From the NCBI RefSeq assembly GCF_023273855.1, contig NZ_CP096884.1:1178001-1242000 (forward strand): 64,000 nucleotides of DNA. The letters run 5' to 3'. Source of the stretch: Seonamhaeicola sp. ML3 (GTDB lineage: Bacteria > Bacteroidota > Bacteroidia > Flavobacteriales > Flavobacteriaceae). A model generated the notes under the pieces. The model did not search any database. It was not told the origin of the DNA and saw only the letters and a list, made by a program, of their open reading frames with translations. Position 1 is the first letter of the stretch. Each line of letters begins with the position of its first letter. The position numbers were made by a program, and so were the translations under genes. This document shows, one piece after another, positions 45,492 through 55,303 of this stretch.

Positions 45492-46282
45492 ATGATAAAA
45501 ACTTTTAAATCCTTAGGCAAACTATTTGTTTTGAGTTGTATTCTATGCTTCTCAAGCTGCAAAAACACTAATGAAAATAAAGACATGAGCTTTACCTTAA
45601 AGGGAAGAAACTCATATTTTGTAGATAGCCATAATGGCATTTCTGTTTACAGGGATAACGATACCCGCAAACCCCTAAATGGATACTATGTTATAGCAAA
45701 TGAATCTACAAAGTGGGAGGAATTCGACGTAGACAATGGTGTTCTTAATGGGGATTACATCATCTACCATAATAATGGTAATAAATTTTCTGAAGCCAAA
45801 TATGTTAAAGGGAAATTACATGTTGAAGAAAAAACGTATTCTTTAACGGGAGCTTTATCTAAAGTTAGTAATTACAGTCATGGTGTGCTTTATGGGAGAC
45901 CATAAGTTATTACGATAATGGAAATATTCAATCTAAATCTAAAATAGAAGATGAAAAAACCATAGAATCTGTTTCATTTGATTTGATAGGAAACATCCAA
46001 TCGCAAATGTTTATCAAGGATGGAAGAACTATTACCCAAACCATAAGGGGAGGTAAAGTGCTTATGGAACAAATATCCTCTAACTACGATAGTTTTGAAG
46101 CTATGAAATTATACAATGAGGATGGCTCGTTAAAAGTCTACCCAAGAATGATTGAAGACGAGGAAGATGGTAGCTATTTGATTGAGCTCGATGAAAATGA
46201 AAACGAAATAAAGCGAATAGATGTTAAAGCAAACCCTCAGGAAGCCATGAAATATTTTCAATACCTTCAAGCATTTCAGTAA
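45492..46282 (+). pseudogene. YwqK-like repeat lipoprotein with a frameshift
   Basis: The first frame encodes a lipoprotein (LSCILCFSSC) with MORN-like toxin-antitoxin-type YwqK repeats (GVLNGDYIIYHNNGNKFSEAKY) and stops at 45905. A second frame, offset by one, continues from about 45896 as ISYYDNGNIQSKSKIEDE and runs to the TAA at 46280. Joining near 45895-45900 restores LYGR-T-ISYYDNGN, so one base is lacking in TATGGGAGACCATAAG. The 3 prime half keeps protein-like composition. Either a recent frameshift or a sequence error. Confidence 0.7.
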
Positions 46283-46306
46283 AAAAAGACACCACAGCAT
46301 CTTAAG

Positions 46307-46334
46307 ACCTCTCCAGAAATGGGGAGGTTTTTTT
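46307..46334 (+). terminator. Intrinsic terminator before the split-receptor operon
   Basis: ACCTCTCC pairs with GGGGAGGT (one U-G pair) around AGAAAT, followed by seven T residues. The same core occurs at 53880-53903 after the operon. Confidence 0.8.
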
Positions 46335-46393
46335 ATTTCACACTACTATTTTATCACTTTACTAACTAAAAACACAATTTCCCTCATTGGTCA

Positions 46394-46424
46394 TTTTATG
46401 TTTAGCTATAGTACCATAAGTTTG
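46394..46424 (+). promoter_or_regulatory. Promoter of the split SusC / macroglobulin operon
   Basis: TTTT (46394-46397), 19 nt and TAAGTTTG (46417-46424) fit the Bacteroidota promoter; the -7 box is exact. The ATG follows 20 nt downstream. Confidence 0.55.
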
Positions 46425-46444
46425 AATGTATTAAAACCAGCATT

Positions 46445-49273
46445 ATGAAACTTCAACTAACCAAAACCTTCTGTAATCTTTTTTTCATATGCTTTGTTTC
46501 TATTGTATGCGCTCAAGAAGGTGTTGTTTCGGGAGTGTTAACAGGTAATGACGGCGTACCAATTCCGGGAGTAAGTATTTTGGTAAAAGGAACTACACAT
46601 GGTGTAACCTCTAATTTTGATGGCGAATACAAAATAACATGTAAAATTGGAGATATTCTAGTCTTTTCATTTATAGGTATGCTTCCAAAAGAGGTAGAAG
46701 TTACCTCTAATATGTTTGGAGAGTCTTCAACCACCATAGTAACGAAACAAAAACCCGTTGAGCAGATAAAAAATGACGCTTTCCAAAAGGCGGTTTCGCA
46801 ATTTAAAAAAGCATCGGTTATGTTCCCTAGCTTAGAGCATACCTCGAGAACTTATAACAAAACAGGCTATTTTCAATATAACCGTATTAAGGATATTGAA
46901 ATCGAAGACGACCAAGTAAAACTCACCTATTTTAAACCTAATTTTTATTTCGAAGTTAGATACAATACCATAAAAGGTATTCAATATGTAAAAAATAGCA
47001 ACCTGCCCCAAACTCAAAACATCTTTAGTCAAGGCCTTTTCCAAAATGGTGAGCTTCGTTTTAGCGGACCCGAAACTAATAATATATTTTCCTATGGTCC
47101 TAGATTAAATACATTGGAATTCGATGGTTCTAATTACGCTTACGATATAAACGGAAGACTTGTACCAATCAATAATGGCAACGGCACCCCCGCAAGTACT
47201 TATGATAATTCTATTTTCGAGCCAAGTATAAAATCTGTTGACAATGTCTCCTTTAATGTATCTTCGGATTATTCCCTTTTCGGATTTGAATTTACTTCCA
47301 AAAACCAAAAAGACCTCTATAACAGAGAGACTAATAAAACAAACAACTTATTAATACAATTTAAAAATTACATCAGGCGTCAAAAAAAATTAGCTTGGGA
47401 TGCATTTGTTAAATACGATACCCAGACCAATAATCAACCTAATATTAACGGGTTTCAAAACAACCTACTGCTTAATAGTTTGGCAACCCCTGTTAGTTTT
47501 GACAATAAACAGGGCATCACATTACCAGATAATTCGCAAAGAAGTTTTGGTAGTAATACATTCAATAATCCCGAATGGTTATTAAACTTTAACCAAAACG
47601 CAGAAAAAAACACCCTCTATATTGCCAGCTTAAAAAATGAATTAAAGATTAATGACGACCTCTCTGTAAATACTAAAATTAATTACAGTGATAACACCAA
47701 CGAACAACGTTTTGGACTCTTTAAAAATACTGTAGGGTTTGAAAACGGTTACTCGAGCAATAGAACTGTAGATAGAAAAAATATAAACACAGCACTTCAT
47801 TTAAAATATAACACACACTTTTACAACGCAACACTTAAAGCCTCTAGTGAAGCCGATTTTCTATACGAAGACCTTAATTATAGCTTATCACAGGGCATAG
47901 GCTTCAGTGATTTTAATTTAATAAATCCTAATGATTTCACACAAAAACAAAGATCGCTTCATAGGGGCATACTGCGTCTTTCACAAAAGGTAGCTTATGT
48001 TCACGACCATACTTTATTTCTTACGCTTAGTAACAACTCTTATTTCTCTTCCATTCAAAATAACAAAGGGTTTTTACCAACCGTTCAATTCAAAGTAGAT
48101 TTAGATAACCTGTTAGAAATGTATACGTTTCACCCGCTATCGCTCTCTGCTAGCTACTCATCAGATGTTAATGATGCTGCACTTCTTTATGGAAACCAAA
48201 GCCACAATAGCCTTTTAATTCGCCCCGAAGAAAGCCAAAGCTACTTGGCTATTAATGATTTATTCATAGATGAATCTTTAAGGCTAGAAGAAAAAAAGAG
48301 TTATGATTTTAATTTGAAAGTAGGTTTCGATAACTTCAACTTGAGACTAACGCATTTTATTTCTGAAACCAAGAATGCTGTATTTCCTGTGCTGGAAAAC
48401 AATCAGTTTCAATTACAAAATATTGCACATTCAAAAAATAAAGGTTTTGAAATAGCGTTTGATGGTTTTATTAGGTTTTCTTACGAAGCTAACTATAGTC
48501 CCAGCTTAACCTTTTCAACTTATAGACCTGAAATCACTGCCTTAACAAACAATGCTTCTCGAGTACCTGTTGCGGGATTTTCATCGGTATCTAAGAATTT
48601 AATCGTGGGCGCTCCAGCTGGTGTCATTGTAGGATCTGCCTACGCCAGAGACATCAACAACAATATTATAATAGACGATAACGGGTTTCCATTGGTTGAT
48701 AACATTCCCAGGATTATTGGCAACCCAATCCCAAAGTTTAATCTAGGGTTTAGCAATCATTTGGAATGGAAACAGTTCACTCTAGATTTTGTTTTAGATT
48801 TCCAAAAAGGCGGAGATATATGGAATGGGACTCAAAATGTATTGAATTATTTAGGAACCTCACAACAATCGGCAAAGGAAAGAGACATTAATAACTTTGT
48901 TTTTAACGGAGTTACGACCCAAGGCAACGTTAACACAACTCCTGTAGATTTTTATAATCCAGACAATAATATTACCGAAAACAGGTTTGTTCGCTACGGA
49001 TTTGAAGGTGTAGCCGAAGATGCCATCGAGGATGGTAGCTATTTAAACCTTAAAACTATAGATTTAACTTTTTCTGCAGTAAAGCGTAAAAAGAAGTCAT
49101 TTTTTAGAACATTCGATATAGGCATTTACGCAAACAACCTAATCACATGGACCAAATTTAGAGGTGTAACGCCTTATAATTCGTTATTTAATTACAGTGC
49201 TTCCCAAGGTTTAAATTTCTTCAATACACCTTTAACCAGCGAAGTTGGCCTAAAAATGAACCTAAAAATTTAA
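46445..49273 (+). CDS. SusC/RagA-like outer-membrane barrel without a plug domain
   Basis: The 942-residue protein has a signal peptide and the N-terminal carboxypeptidase-regulatory-like domain of SusC proteins (GVVSGVLTGNDGVPIPGVSILVKG, GVTSNFDGEYKI). The C-terminal part is a SusC-type beta-barrel (DGSYLNLKTIDLTFS, IYANNLITWTKFRGV, final aromatic-poor strand EVGLKMNLKI). Between them a normal SusC protein has a TonB box and an about 120-residue plug. Here the sequence goes straight from STTIVTKQKPVEQ into IKNDAFQKAVSQFKK and barrel strands. The missing plug is found in the next gene, 4 nt downstream. Alone this protein should not be gated by TonB in the usual way. Confidence 0.88.
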   Translation: MKLQLTKTFCNLFFICFVSIVCAQEGVVSGVLTGNDGVPIPGVSILVKGTTHGVTSNFDGEYKITCKIGDILVFSFIGMLPKEVEVTSNMFGESSTTIVTKQKPVEQIKNDAFQKAVSQFKKASVMFPSLEHTSRTYNKTGYFQYNRIKDIEIEDDQVKLTYFKPNFYFEVRYNTIKGIQYVKNSNLPQTQNIFSQGLFQNGELRFSGPETNNIFSYGPRLNTLEFDGSNYAYDINGRLVPINNGNGTPASTYDNSIFEPSIKSVDNVSFNVSSDYSLFGFEFTSKNQKDLYNRETNKTNNLLIQFKNYIRRQKKLAWDAFVKYDTQTNNQPNINGFQNNLLLNSLATPVSFDNKQGITLPDNSQRSFGSNTFNNPEWLLNFNQNAEKNTLYIASLKNELKINDDLSVNTKINYSDNTNEQRFGLFKNTVGFENGYSSNRTVDRKNINTALHLKYNTHFYNATLKASSEADFLYEDLNYSLSQGIGFSDFNLINPNDFTQKQRSLHRGILRLSQKVAYVHDHTLFLTLSNNSYFSSIQNNKGFLPTVQFKVDLDNLLEMYTFHPLSLSASYSSDVNDAALLYGNQSHNSLLIRPEESQSYLAINDLFIDESLRLEEKKSYDFNLKVGFDNFNLRLTHFISETKNAVFPVLENNQFQLQNIAHSKNKGFEIAFDGFIRFSYEANYSPSLTFSTYRPEITALTNNASRVPVAGFSSVSKNLIVGAPAGVIVGSAYARDINNNIIIDDNGFPLVDNIPRIIGNPIPKFNLGFSNHLEWKQFTLDFVLDFQKGGDIWNGTQNVLNYLGTSQQSAKERDINNFVFNGVTTQGNVNTTPVDFYNPDNNITENRFVRYGFEGVAEDAIEDGSYLNLKTIDLTFSAVKRKKKSFFRTFDIGIYANNLITWTKFRGVTPYNSLFNYSASQGLNFFNTPLTSEVGLKMNLKI

Positions 49274-49277
49274 AGCA

Positions 49278-52200
49278 ATGACGTTTTCTAAACTTCCTAA
49301 AATATATACACTTCTCCTTTTAGTCTGTGCTTTGGTATCGTTCAGCACATTCAAAACTGATGTAGCATCCGTGGAAAAAATCTACACTCAAACCGATAGA
49401 CCTTTTTATTTCCCTGGAGAAACCATTTGGTTTAAATCTTACATAACAGATACAGACCATAGTATCTCTACATTAAGCGATATTATGAATGCCGAATTAA
49501 TTTCACCAAAGGGCGTCATTTTAAGAAAAATAAGACTATATGTTGAAAACGGTTATGCTTACGGCGATTTTGACATTCAAAACAACTGGGTTGGCGGGAT
49601 TTATACCTTAAAAATGTATACCAATTGGATGCGCAATTACGGGGAAGCCTCATTTTTTTCGAAAAAAATAACGGTTCAAAAAATAGTAAAGCCCAATGTG
49701 CTTCTAAAGCTAAAATTTGAAAAAGAAGGCTATGGTAAGGGCAGCACCGTTATAGCTAATTTCGAAGCCAAAGATTTAAAAAACCAGCCTCTTAAGAATA
49801 AAACCTTAACATTTGAAGTTGCTGTAAAAGGTAAAAACATCATATCTGAAACCATTGTTACGAATACACTCGGCAAAGCTTTTCCAAAATTTATATTGCC
49901 CAAAGATTTAGAAACCTCTGATGTTACCTTAAACGTTTTGGTACCCCACAAAGGCACTACCGAATCGATTTCGAGAGCAGTACCTGTAGTATTAGATCAT
50001 ATAGACTTACAATTCTTCCCAGAAAGTGGAAAAATCATTGCAGGAACCGAAAACAAAATCGCTTTTAAAGCCTTAAACGAATTTGGTAAACCAGTTGATA
50101 TTTCCGGAGATATTTATGATAACAACGACAATGTAGTTAGTCCTTTTAAAAGTTTTCATGATGGGATGGGTGCTTTTGATTTAAACGTAAATTCCAATGC
50201 TTCCTATTACGCCAAAATCACTTCACCTTTTAAATCGGAAAAAAACATTGAACTTCCAAAAGTCTATAGTAATGGCACACGCTTTTCGGTAAAAGTCGAT
50301 AGTCTCAATACGGTAATACAACTATTCTCAACCGAAAAGGAACAACTCTTTTTAGAAATACGCAATGCTTCTAAAACCTTGTTAAAAAAGCCGATTTCAA
50401 ATAATAAAATGTTCATTTTAAATACAAAGGACTATCCCATCGGCATTTCTAAATTCACCATTTTAAATGCTAAAAACAATATCCTTGCTGAACGATTAGT
50501 CTTTTTAAACCCACACAAAAAACTAAATATAGATATCACTTTAAATAAAGAAATCTATAACACCCGAGAAAAAGTAAAAGCAACCATAACCACTACCGAT
50601 TTCAACAATAATCCCATACCATCGAACCTTTCATTAAGTATCGCAGACAACAAATTGCTAACGGTTGCCGATGACAAACAAGACCATATTTTATCTGGTT
50701 TATTACTATCCTCTGAACTTAAAGGTAAAATTCACAAGCCAGCATTCTATTTCAACCCTAAAGAAGCAAAATCTTTTCGAGCCTTAGACTATATTATGTT
50801 AACCCACGGATGGCGTGATTACATAAATACTTCAGAACTCACTTATGAAAATGCAGAGTATAAACCTGAGCAAAACGATATGCATTATGGAACCGTAGTC
50901 ACCAAAAAGGGGAAACCTGTTGAAGCTACCCTTCTGCTATTTGACAATAAAGGCAATAAGGTATTAGTCTTTAAGACCAATAAAAATGGTGAATTCCATT
51001 TTAAATCTAAACAGAATACTACATCTACGTTACTGGCTTATACCGATGACGGACAAAAACTAGAAATTAAAAAAGGGTATATTAAATATAGACCGAAGCC
51101 TAATACTCTAGAAAGTGAAAACACCCCTTTTAAAGAAAATCCTCGTTTAATTAATAAAACACCACAACAAAAACCCATAAAAAAGAAGGTTAATGCCAAT
51201 GTTGCTCTAGATGATGATACAGATGCTTTAGACGAAGTTGTGGTTGTTGGCTATGGCACTTCAAATAAAGCCAGCGTAGTTGGTGCAATAAGCTATATTA
51301 AGACCAAAGATATCCTTTCTTCCCAAAACGATATTGCACAAGTTTTACAAGGACAAGTGCCAGGAGTTACCGTAACACAAAACTCGACGGTTCCAGGAAG
51401 TGCATCAAATATTAGAATACGTGGAAACGCCACCATCTCCGGAAATAGTACACCGCTATATGTGGTAGATGGTGTACCGCAAGAGGAAATAAATATCTCT
51501 AACATTCATCCTTCTCAAATACGTAATATTACGGTGTTAAAAGACGCTTCGGCTACCGCCGTTTATGGTTGTAGAGGTGCTAACGGTGTAATTGTTATTA
51601 CAACTACAGCTGATGGAGGACTAAGTAATTGGGGCAAAAAAAAGCTAAAAAAAGCGAACTTCAACAATTATGCTATTGCGAATTACTATACTTATGGACC
51701 TAGAAATACCAACTACAAAAGGTCGTTTTACATGCCACAATATGAAAGTAACGTTTTACCCGAAGAACGTACCGACTTTAGACAAACCATATATTGGAAT
51801 CCCATAATTGAAACTGACGAGAAAGGAAAAGCAGAATTCGAATTTTATAACTCCGATGCCATAACCTCGTTTAAGATTACTGCCGAAGGCATTGGTTACA
51901 ATGGTCTTATTGGAAGAAAAGAAAAAACTTTTGCTACCAACAAAACACTAAATGTAGATTTTAAAACCCCTAACTATATGGTATTAAATGATACCGTAGT
52001 GCTTCCCGTTTCAATTACAAACGAATCTAAAAAGGAGGTGACCTCTGTTATAAATTTAAAACTCCCCAAAGAACTAAAACTTGCGGCATCTTACAATTCA
52101 GAATTTACGATTGGGCCCGACAGTACCATAACAAAACATATTCGGGTAATACCAATAGAAAAAACCAAAGACGCTAGTATTCAAATAGAATTTGTTACTC

Positions 52201-53843
52201 AAGAAAATGTAGATATCATTAAACGAAAAACAACTGTTTTAAGCCCTTATTTTCCAACGGAAGTTTCAGCATCTGGATATAATTCGGCATCATATACATT
52301 CAACATCAACCACCTAGTAAAAAACAGTTTAAAAGCAGAATTTAATATATACACCAATGCCATTGCCAGCGCTATGGATGGTGTTGAAGAAACCATGCGT
52401 AGACCTTATGGTTGTTTTGAACAAACATCGTCTGCGACTTACCCAAACATCATGATTCTTAAATACCTAAAAGCCTCTGGAAAGAGTAACAAAAAAATAG
52501 AGCGAAAGGCATTAAGGTATATTAAAGATGGTTACCAAAAACTTATAAGTTTTGAAACCAAAGAAGGCGGATTTGAATGGTTTGGTAGAACACCTCCCCA
52601 TGAAACTTTAACAGCATTTGGTATACTGGAATTTACCGAAATGCAGGATGTGTTTGATGGGGTAGACCAAAAAATGATTGATCGCACCGTAAAGTGGTTA
52701 CTTAGACAAAAAGATGGTAACGGCGGATTTAACAAAAGTAAAAAAGGGTACGATACCTTTGCCAGTTCTCCAATTGATGTTGCCAACGCTTACATTGTTT
52801 ATGCGCTAAGCGAAGCTCAAGTTAAGGCCGACATTAGTTTAGAATACAACACAGCTTATAAAGATGCCTTAGAAAGCAAGGACACCTATAAAATGGCACT
52901 TTTGGCATTAGCTAGTTTTAACCTAAACAAACCAGAAAAAGCCAAAATTATAATCTCCAAAATAGTCGAGAATATTAAAGCATTCGATTATGTAGAACTT
53001 CCTGTTAAAAACACCATTACACGTTCTTGGGGAAGCTCTAAAAACATTGAAACTGTCGCTTTTTCAATGCTTGCCCTTATGAAAGACAACCAAAATAAAA
53101 AGCATGATGAACTTATCGCTTTGGGTATTCAACATATGGTAGGTAATCGCAAATACGGCAGATTTGGCTCAACGCAATCAACCGCTATGGCTTTAAAAGC
53201 CTTGATTGAATACACCAAAATGCAAAATAAGAAACTCGTAAATGAAAACGATGCTTTAGAATTGACCATTAATGGAACCATTATAAGAGAAAAACTACAC
53301 TTAGATGAGGATGGCAAAATAACCATACCCAATCTTAATCAATATATTAAAGAAGGTACACACACTTTAAAAGTGAACTTTACAAATCCCGAAATAACCT
53401 TTCCTTACGAGCTAAAGGTAAGCTACGATAGTTACTTACCAGACTCTGCTAACCAATGCCCTGTAGATTTAGAAACAACCATTCTTGATACTAATTATAA
53501 CGTTGGCGATAATGTGAGCATGACCATAAATGTAACAAACAAAAAAGATGAAAATTTGGGTATGGTCACCGCCATTGTTGGAGTGCCTTCAGGAACCACC
53601 CCTCAACCTTGGCAATTAAAAGAGATTTTAGAACAAAACAAGGCTGCCTTTTATGAGATTTATGGCAACTATCTCGTGTTTTATTGGCGTGCATTTAGTG
53701 CCAATGAAACCAAAACTATACGATTAGACCTTAAAGCAGATATAGCCGGGTATTACACAGCGCCAGCAAGCTCGGCTTATTTATATTACGGTGATGAATT
53801 TAAAACTTGGGTTAAAGGAAATACCCTAAAAATTGGGGATTAA
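49278..53843 (+). CDS. Alpha-2-macroglobulin-like protein with an inserted SusC-type plug domain
   Basis: The 1521-residue protein has a signal peptide, macroglobulin domains (TQTDRPFYFPGETIWFKSYI onward), and a small beta-sandwich near 527-610. Residues 652-777 form a TonB-receptor plug: DEVVVVGYG, LQGQVPGVTVTQNS, SNIRIRGNATISG, PLYVVDGVP, ITVLKDASATAVYGCRGANGVIVITT. After it come the macroglobulin core domain (TIYWNPIIETDEKGKAEFEF), the thioester motif GCFEQ with C1046 and Q1049, an alpha/alpha toroid and a C-terminal domain. Thioester macroglobulins trap proteases. A lipobox is not convincing. It is co-transcribed with the plug-less SusC barrel. Confidence 0.9.
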   Translation: MTFSKLPKIYTLLLLVCALVSFSTFKTDVASVEKIYTQTDRPFYFPGETIWFKSYITDTDHSISTLSDIMNAELISPKGVILRKIRLYVENGYAYGDFDIQNNWVGGIYTLKMYTNWMRNYGEASFFSKKITVQKIVKPNVLLKLKFEKEGYGKGSTVIANFEAKDLKNQPLKNKTLTFEVAVKGKNIISETIVTNTLGKAFPKFILPKDLETSDVTLNVLVPHKGTTESISRAVPVVLDHIDLQFFPESGKIIAGTENKIAFKALNEFGKPVDISGDIYDNNDNVVSPFKSFHDGMGAFDLNVNSNASYYAKITSPFKSEKNIELPKVYSNGTRFSVKVDSLNTVIQLFSTEKEQLFLEIRNASKTLLKKPISNNKMFILNTKDYPIGISKFTILNAKNNILAERLVFLNPHKKLNIDITLNKEIYNTREKVKATITTTDFNNNPIPSNLSLSIADNKLLTVADDKQDHILSGLLLSSELKGKIHKPAFYFNPKEAKSFRALDYIMLTHGWRDYINTSELTYENAEYKPEQNDMHYGTVVTKKGKPVEATLLLFDNKGNKVLVFKTNKNGEFHFKSKQNTTSTLLAYTDDGQKLEIKKGYIKYRPKPNTLESENTPFKENPRLINKTPQQKPIKKKVNANVALDDDTDALDEVVVVGYGTSNKASVVGAISYIKTKDILSSQNDIAQVLQGQVPGVTVTQNSTVPGSASNIRIRGNATISGNSTPLYVVDGVPQEEINISNIHPSQIRNITVLKDASATAVYGCRGANGVIVITTTADGGLSNWGKKKLKKANFNNYAIANYYTYGPRNTNYKRSFYMPQYESNVLPEERTDFRQTIYWNPIIETDEKGKAEFEFYNSDAITSFKITAEGIGYNGLIGRKEKTFATNKTLNVDFKTPNYMVLNDTVVLPVSITNESKKEVTSVINLKLPKELKLAASYNSEFTIGPDSTITKHIRVIPIEKTKDASIQIEFVTQENVDIIKRKTTVLSPYFPTEVSASGYNSASYTFNINHLVKNSLKAEFNIYTNAIASAMDGVEETMRRPYGCFEQTSSATYPNIMILKYLKASGKSNKKIERKALRYIKDGYQKLISFETKEGGFEWFGRTPPHETLTAFGILEFTEMQDVFDGVDQKMIDRTVKWLLRQKDGNGGFNKSKKGYDTFASSPIDVANAYIVYALSEAQVKADISLEYNTAYKDALESKDTYKMALLALASFNLNKPEKAKIIISKIVENIKAFDYVELPVKNTITRSWGSSKNIETVAFSMLALMKDNQNKKHDELIALGIQHMVGNRKYGRFGSTQSTAMALKALIEYTKMQNKKLVNENDALELTINGTIIREKLHLDEDGKITIPNLNQYIKEGTHTLKVNFTNPEITFPYELKVSYDSYLPDSANQCPVDLETTILDTNYNVGDNVSMTINVTNKKDENLGMVTAIVGVPSGTTPQPWQLKEILEQNKAAFYEIYGNYLVFYWRAFSANETKTIRLDLKADIAGYYTAPASSAYLYYGDEFKTWVKGNTLKIGD

Positions 53844-53879
53844 AGTTTTGCCCCAAACCTGGTTGTTTTTTGCAGAAAG

Positions 53880-53903
53880 CCTCTCCAGAAATGGGGAGGT
53901 TTT
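53880..53903 (+). terminator. Terminator after the split-receptor operon
   Basis: CCTCTCC pairs with GGGGAGG around AGAAAT, followed by TTTT. The core is the same as at 46307-46334. A second inverted pair (TTGGGG / CCCCAA, 53833-53856) precedes it. Confidence 0.65.
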
Positions 53904-53904
53904 A

Positions 53905-54606
53905 CTAGTACTTTAATATTTCAATGTACTTGGTCTCCATGGAATTTAAACACTTTACTTTAAATCTAATATGATTGGAAATATTATATGTGTCTTCTAA
54001 AATCAAATTTTCAAAAGACAAGAGTAAAGACTCTTTTTTCCTTAAATCAAAAATATGGATGTCCGAAGTTCCATAATCAAAGGCATAACTGTAAACAAAA
54101 TCATCATTTATAAAATAGGGCTTTCCAGGAGTACTAATACTTTTATTTGTTTCTGTATCTATTATTATAACCTGGCCACCTTCATACAAGTCTACTTTTA
54201 CAAAAATGTACTTATTATATTTTCCTTTGAAAGTATATTTTGAATACGCTTTGGAATCAACAATGTTATTTTTGATCTTAATATTTCCTCCTTGATATGA
54301 TTCTAAATTATATCCATTATCAACTTTTTTAAAAATATTTGGATATTTCTTTATTAAAAAATCTTCTATTGAATCACTGTTCGAAAAAAATGTAAACTCC
54401 TGAATATTTTTTTTCTTACGAGAATTATACTCTACTTCGGAAATCTCTCTTGCATAAAATTCTAGAGATGAACTTGTCCTAACCCTAGGCAACAAATCAC
54501 ATAAAACCTCTTGTTTTTTTGAATCAATATTTGTTTTAGACTTTTCATCTACTTGAGCTTTGCATAAGTAGCTAGCCAACATGGCAAGAAATAGTATTTT
54601 ATTCAT
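53905..54606 (-). CDS. Secreted protein of unknown function
   Basis: The 233-residue product has a signal peptide (KILFLAMLASYLCKAQ) and a beta-rich mature part with many Lys, Asn, Tyr and Ser residues (GKYNKYIFVKVDLYEGGQVIIIDTETNK). No family recognised. Its start is 1 nt from the uracil-DNA glycosylase-family stop; the two are on the same strand but the functions look unrelated. Confidence 0.6.
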   Translation of the reverse strand: MNKILFLAMLASYLCKAQVDEKSKTNIDSKKQEVLCDLLPRVRTSSSLEFYAREISEVEYNSRKKKNIQEFTFFSNSDSIEDFLIKKYPNIFKKVDNGYNLESYQGGNIKIKNNIVDSKAYSKYTFKGKYNKYIFVKVDLYEGGQVIIIDTETNKSISTPGKPYFINDDFVYSYAFDYGTSDIHIFDLRKKESLLLSFENLILEDTYNISNHIRFKVKCLNSMETKYIEILKY

Positions 54607-54607
54607 T

Positions 54608-55177
54608 TTACATTAAATTTAGGGCTCTCCTCCGCAACTCCGGCAACACCTCAACCTCAAACCAAGGGTTTTTAGTGAGCCAAAATCGATTTCTTGGCGA
54701 AGGATGTGGTAATGGTAAATACTTTGGTAAGTATTCATTATAATTTCTAACCGTTTCGGTTAGGGTTTTCTTAGCCTCTTTTCCCAAATAATACTTCTGG
54801 GCATACATACCAACAAGAATCACTAACTCCACATTTATTAATTCATCAAATAATGGTTTATGCCATTGTGGAGCGCATTCTGGTCTAGGCGGCAAATCAC
54901 CTGTTTTTCCTTTTCCGGGATAACAAAACCCCATGGGGATGATGGCGAATTTGGTTGCATCATAAAAATCTTCATCAGAAACGTCTAACCACTTTCTTAA
55001 CTGTTTGCCACTGGCATCGTCCCAAGGCACCCCGGAAGCATGAACTTTAGTTCCCGGCGCTTGTCCGATAATAACAATTCTAGAATCTGGATGCGCCGAT
55101 ACCACAGGTCTTGGCCCCAGTGGTAAATGGTCTTTGCAAATGCTGCATTGTTTTATGTCTTGGAGGAGTTGATGCAT
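54608..55177 (-). CDS. Uracil-DNA glycosylase family protein
   Basis: The 189-residue protein has IIGQAPGTKVHASGVPWDDASGKQLRKWL and a late LPHPSPRN, the two active-site motifs of the wider uracil-DNA glycosylase superfamily, plus CSIC near the N-terminus. It probably removes deaminated bases from DNA; the exact family (4, 5, or a Bacteroidota-specific branch) is uncertain. No clear set of four iron-sulfur cysteines is present. Confidence 0.85.
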   Translation of the reverse strand: MHQLLQDIKQCSICKDHLPLGPRPVVSAHPDSRIVIIGQAPGTKVHASGVPWDDASGKQLRKWLDVSDEDFYDATKFAIIPMGFCYPGKGKTGDLPPRPECAPQWHKPLFDELINVELVILVGMYAQKYYLGKEAKKTLTETVRNYNEYLPKYLPLPHPSPRNRFWLTKNPWFEVEVLPELRRRALNLM

Positions 55178-55179
55178 CG

Positions 55180-55300
55180 TTTTGTTCTGTCATTGTGAGG
55201 AGCGCAGCGACGTAACAATCTCTTAATTTATACACAAACCAAAAAAGTTGGTAAATTCATCCAACAGATTCTTACGCTCGTACCTCGCTCAGAATGACAC
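55180..55300. repeat. Intergenic element with inverted ends
   Basis: The ends CTGTCATTGTGAGGAGCGC and, inverted, GTCATTCTGAGCGAGG match at most positions. This is the largest copy of the dispersed repeat in the window and fills the gap between the glycosylase-family and HopJ genes. Confidence 0.55.
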
Positions 55301-55303
55301 AGA

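Noticed and set aside
45983..46282. A separate gene with a TTG start after the YwqK-like lipoprotein
   Set aside because: Its frame continues upstream as ISYYDNGNIQSK without a start, and joins the preceding lipoprotein by a single-base shift, so it is the 3 prime half of the broken gene.
46445..49273. Plug-less SusC gene as a degraded pseudogene
   Set aside because: The frame is intact over 942 codons, barrel features are complete, and the missing plug sits in the adjoining gene, which argues for a real two-part arrangement.
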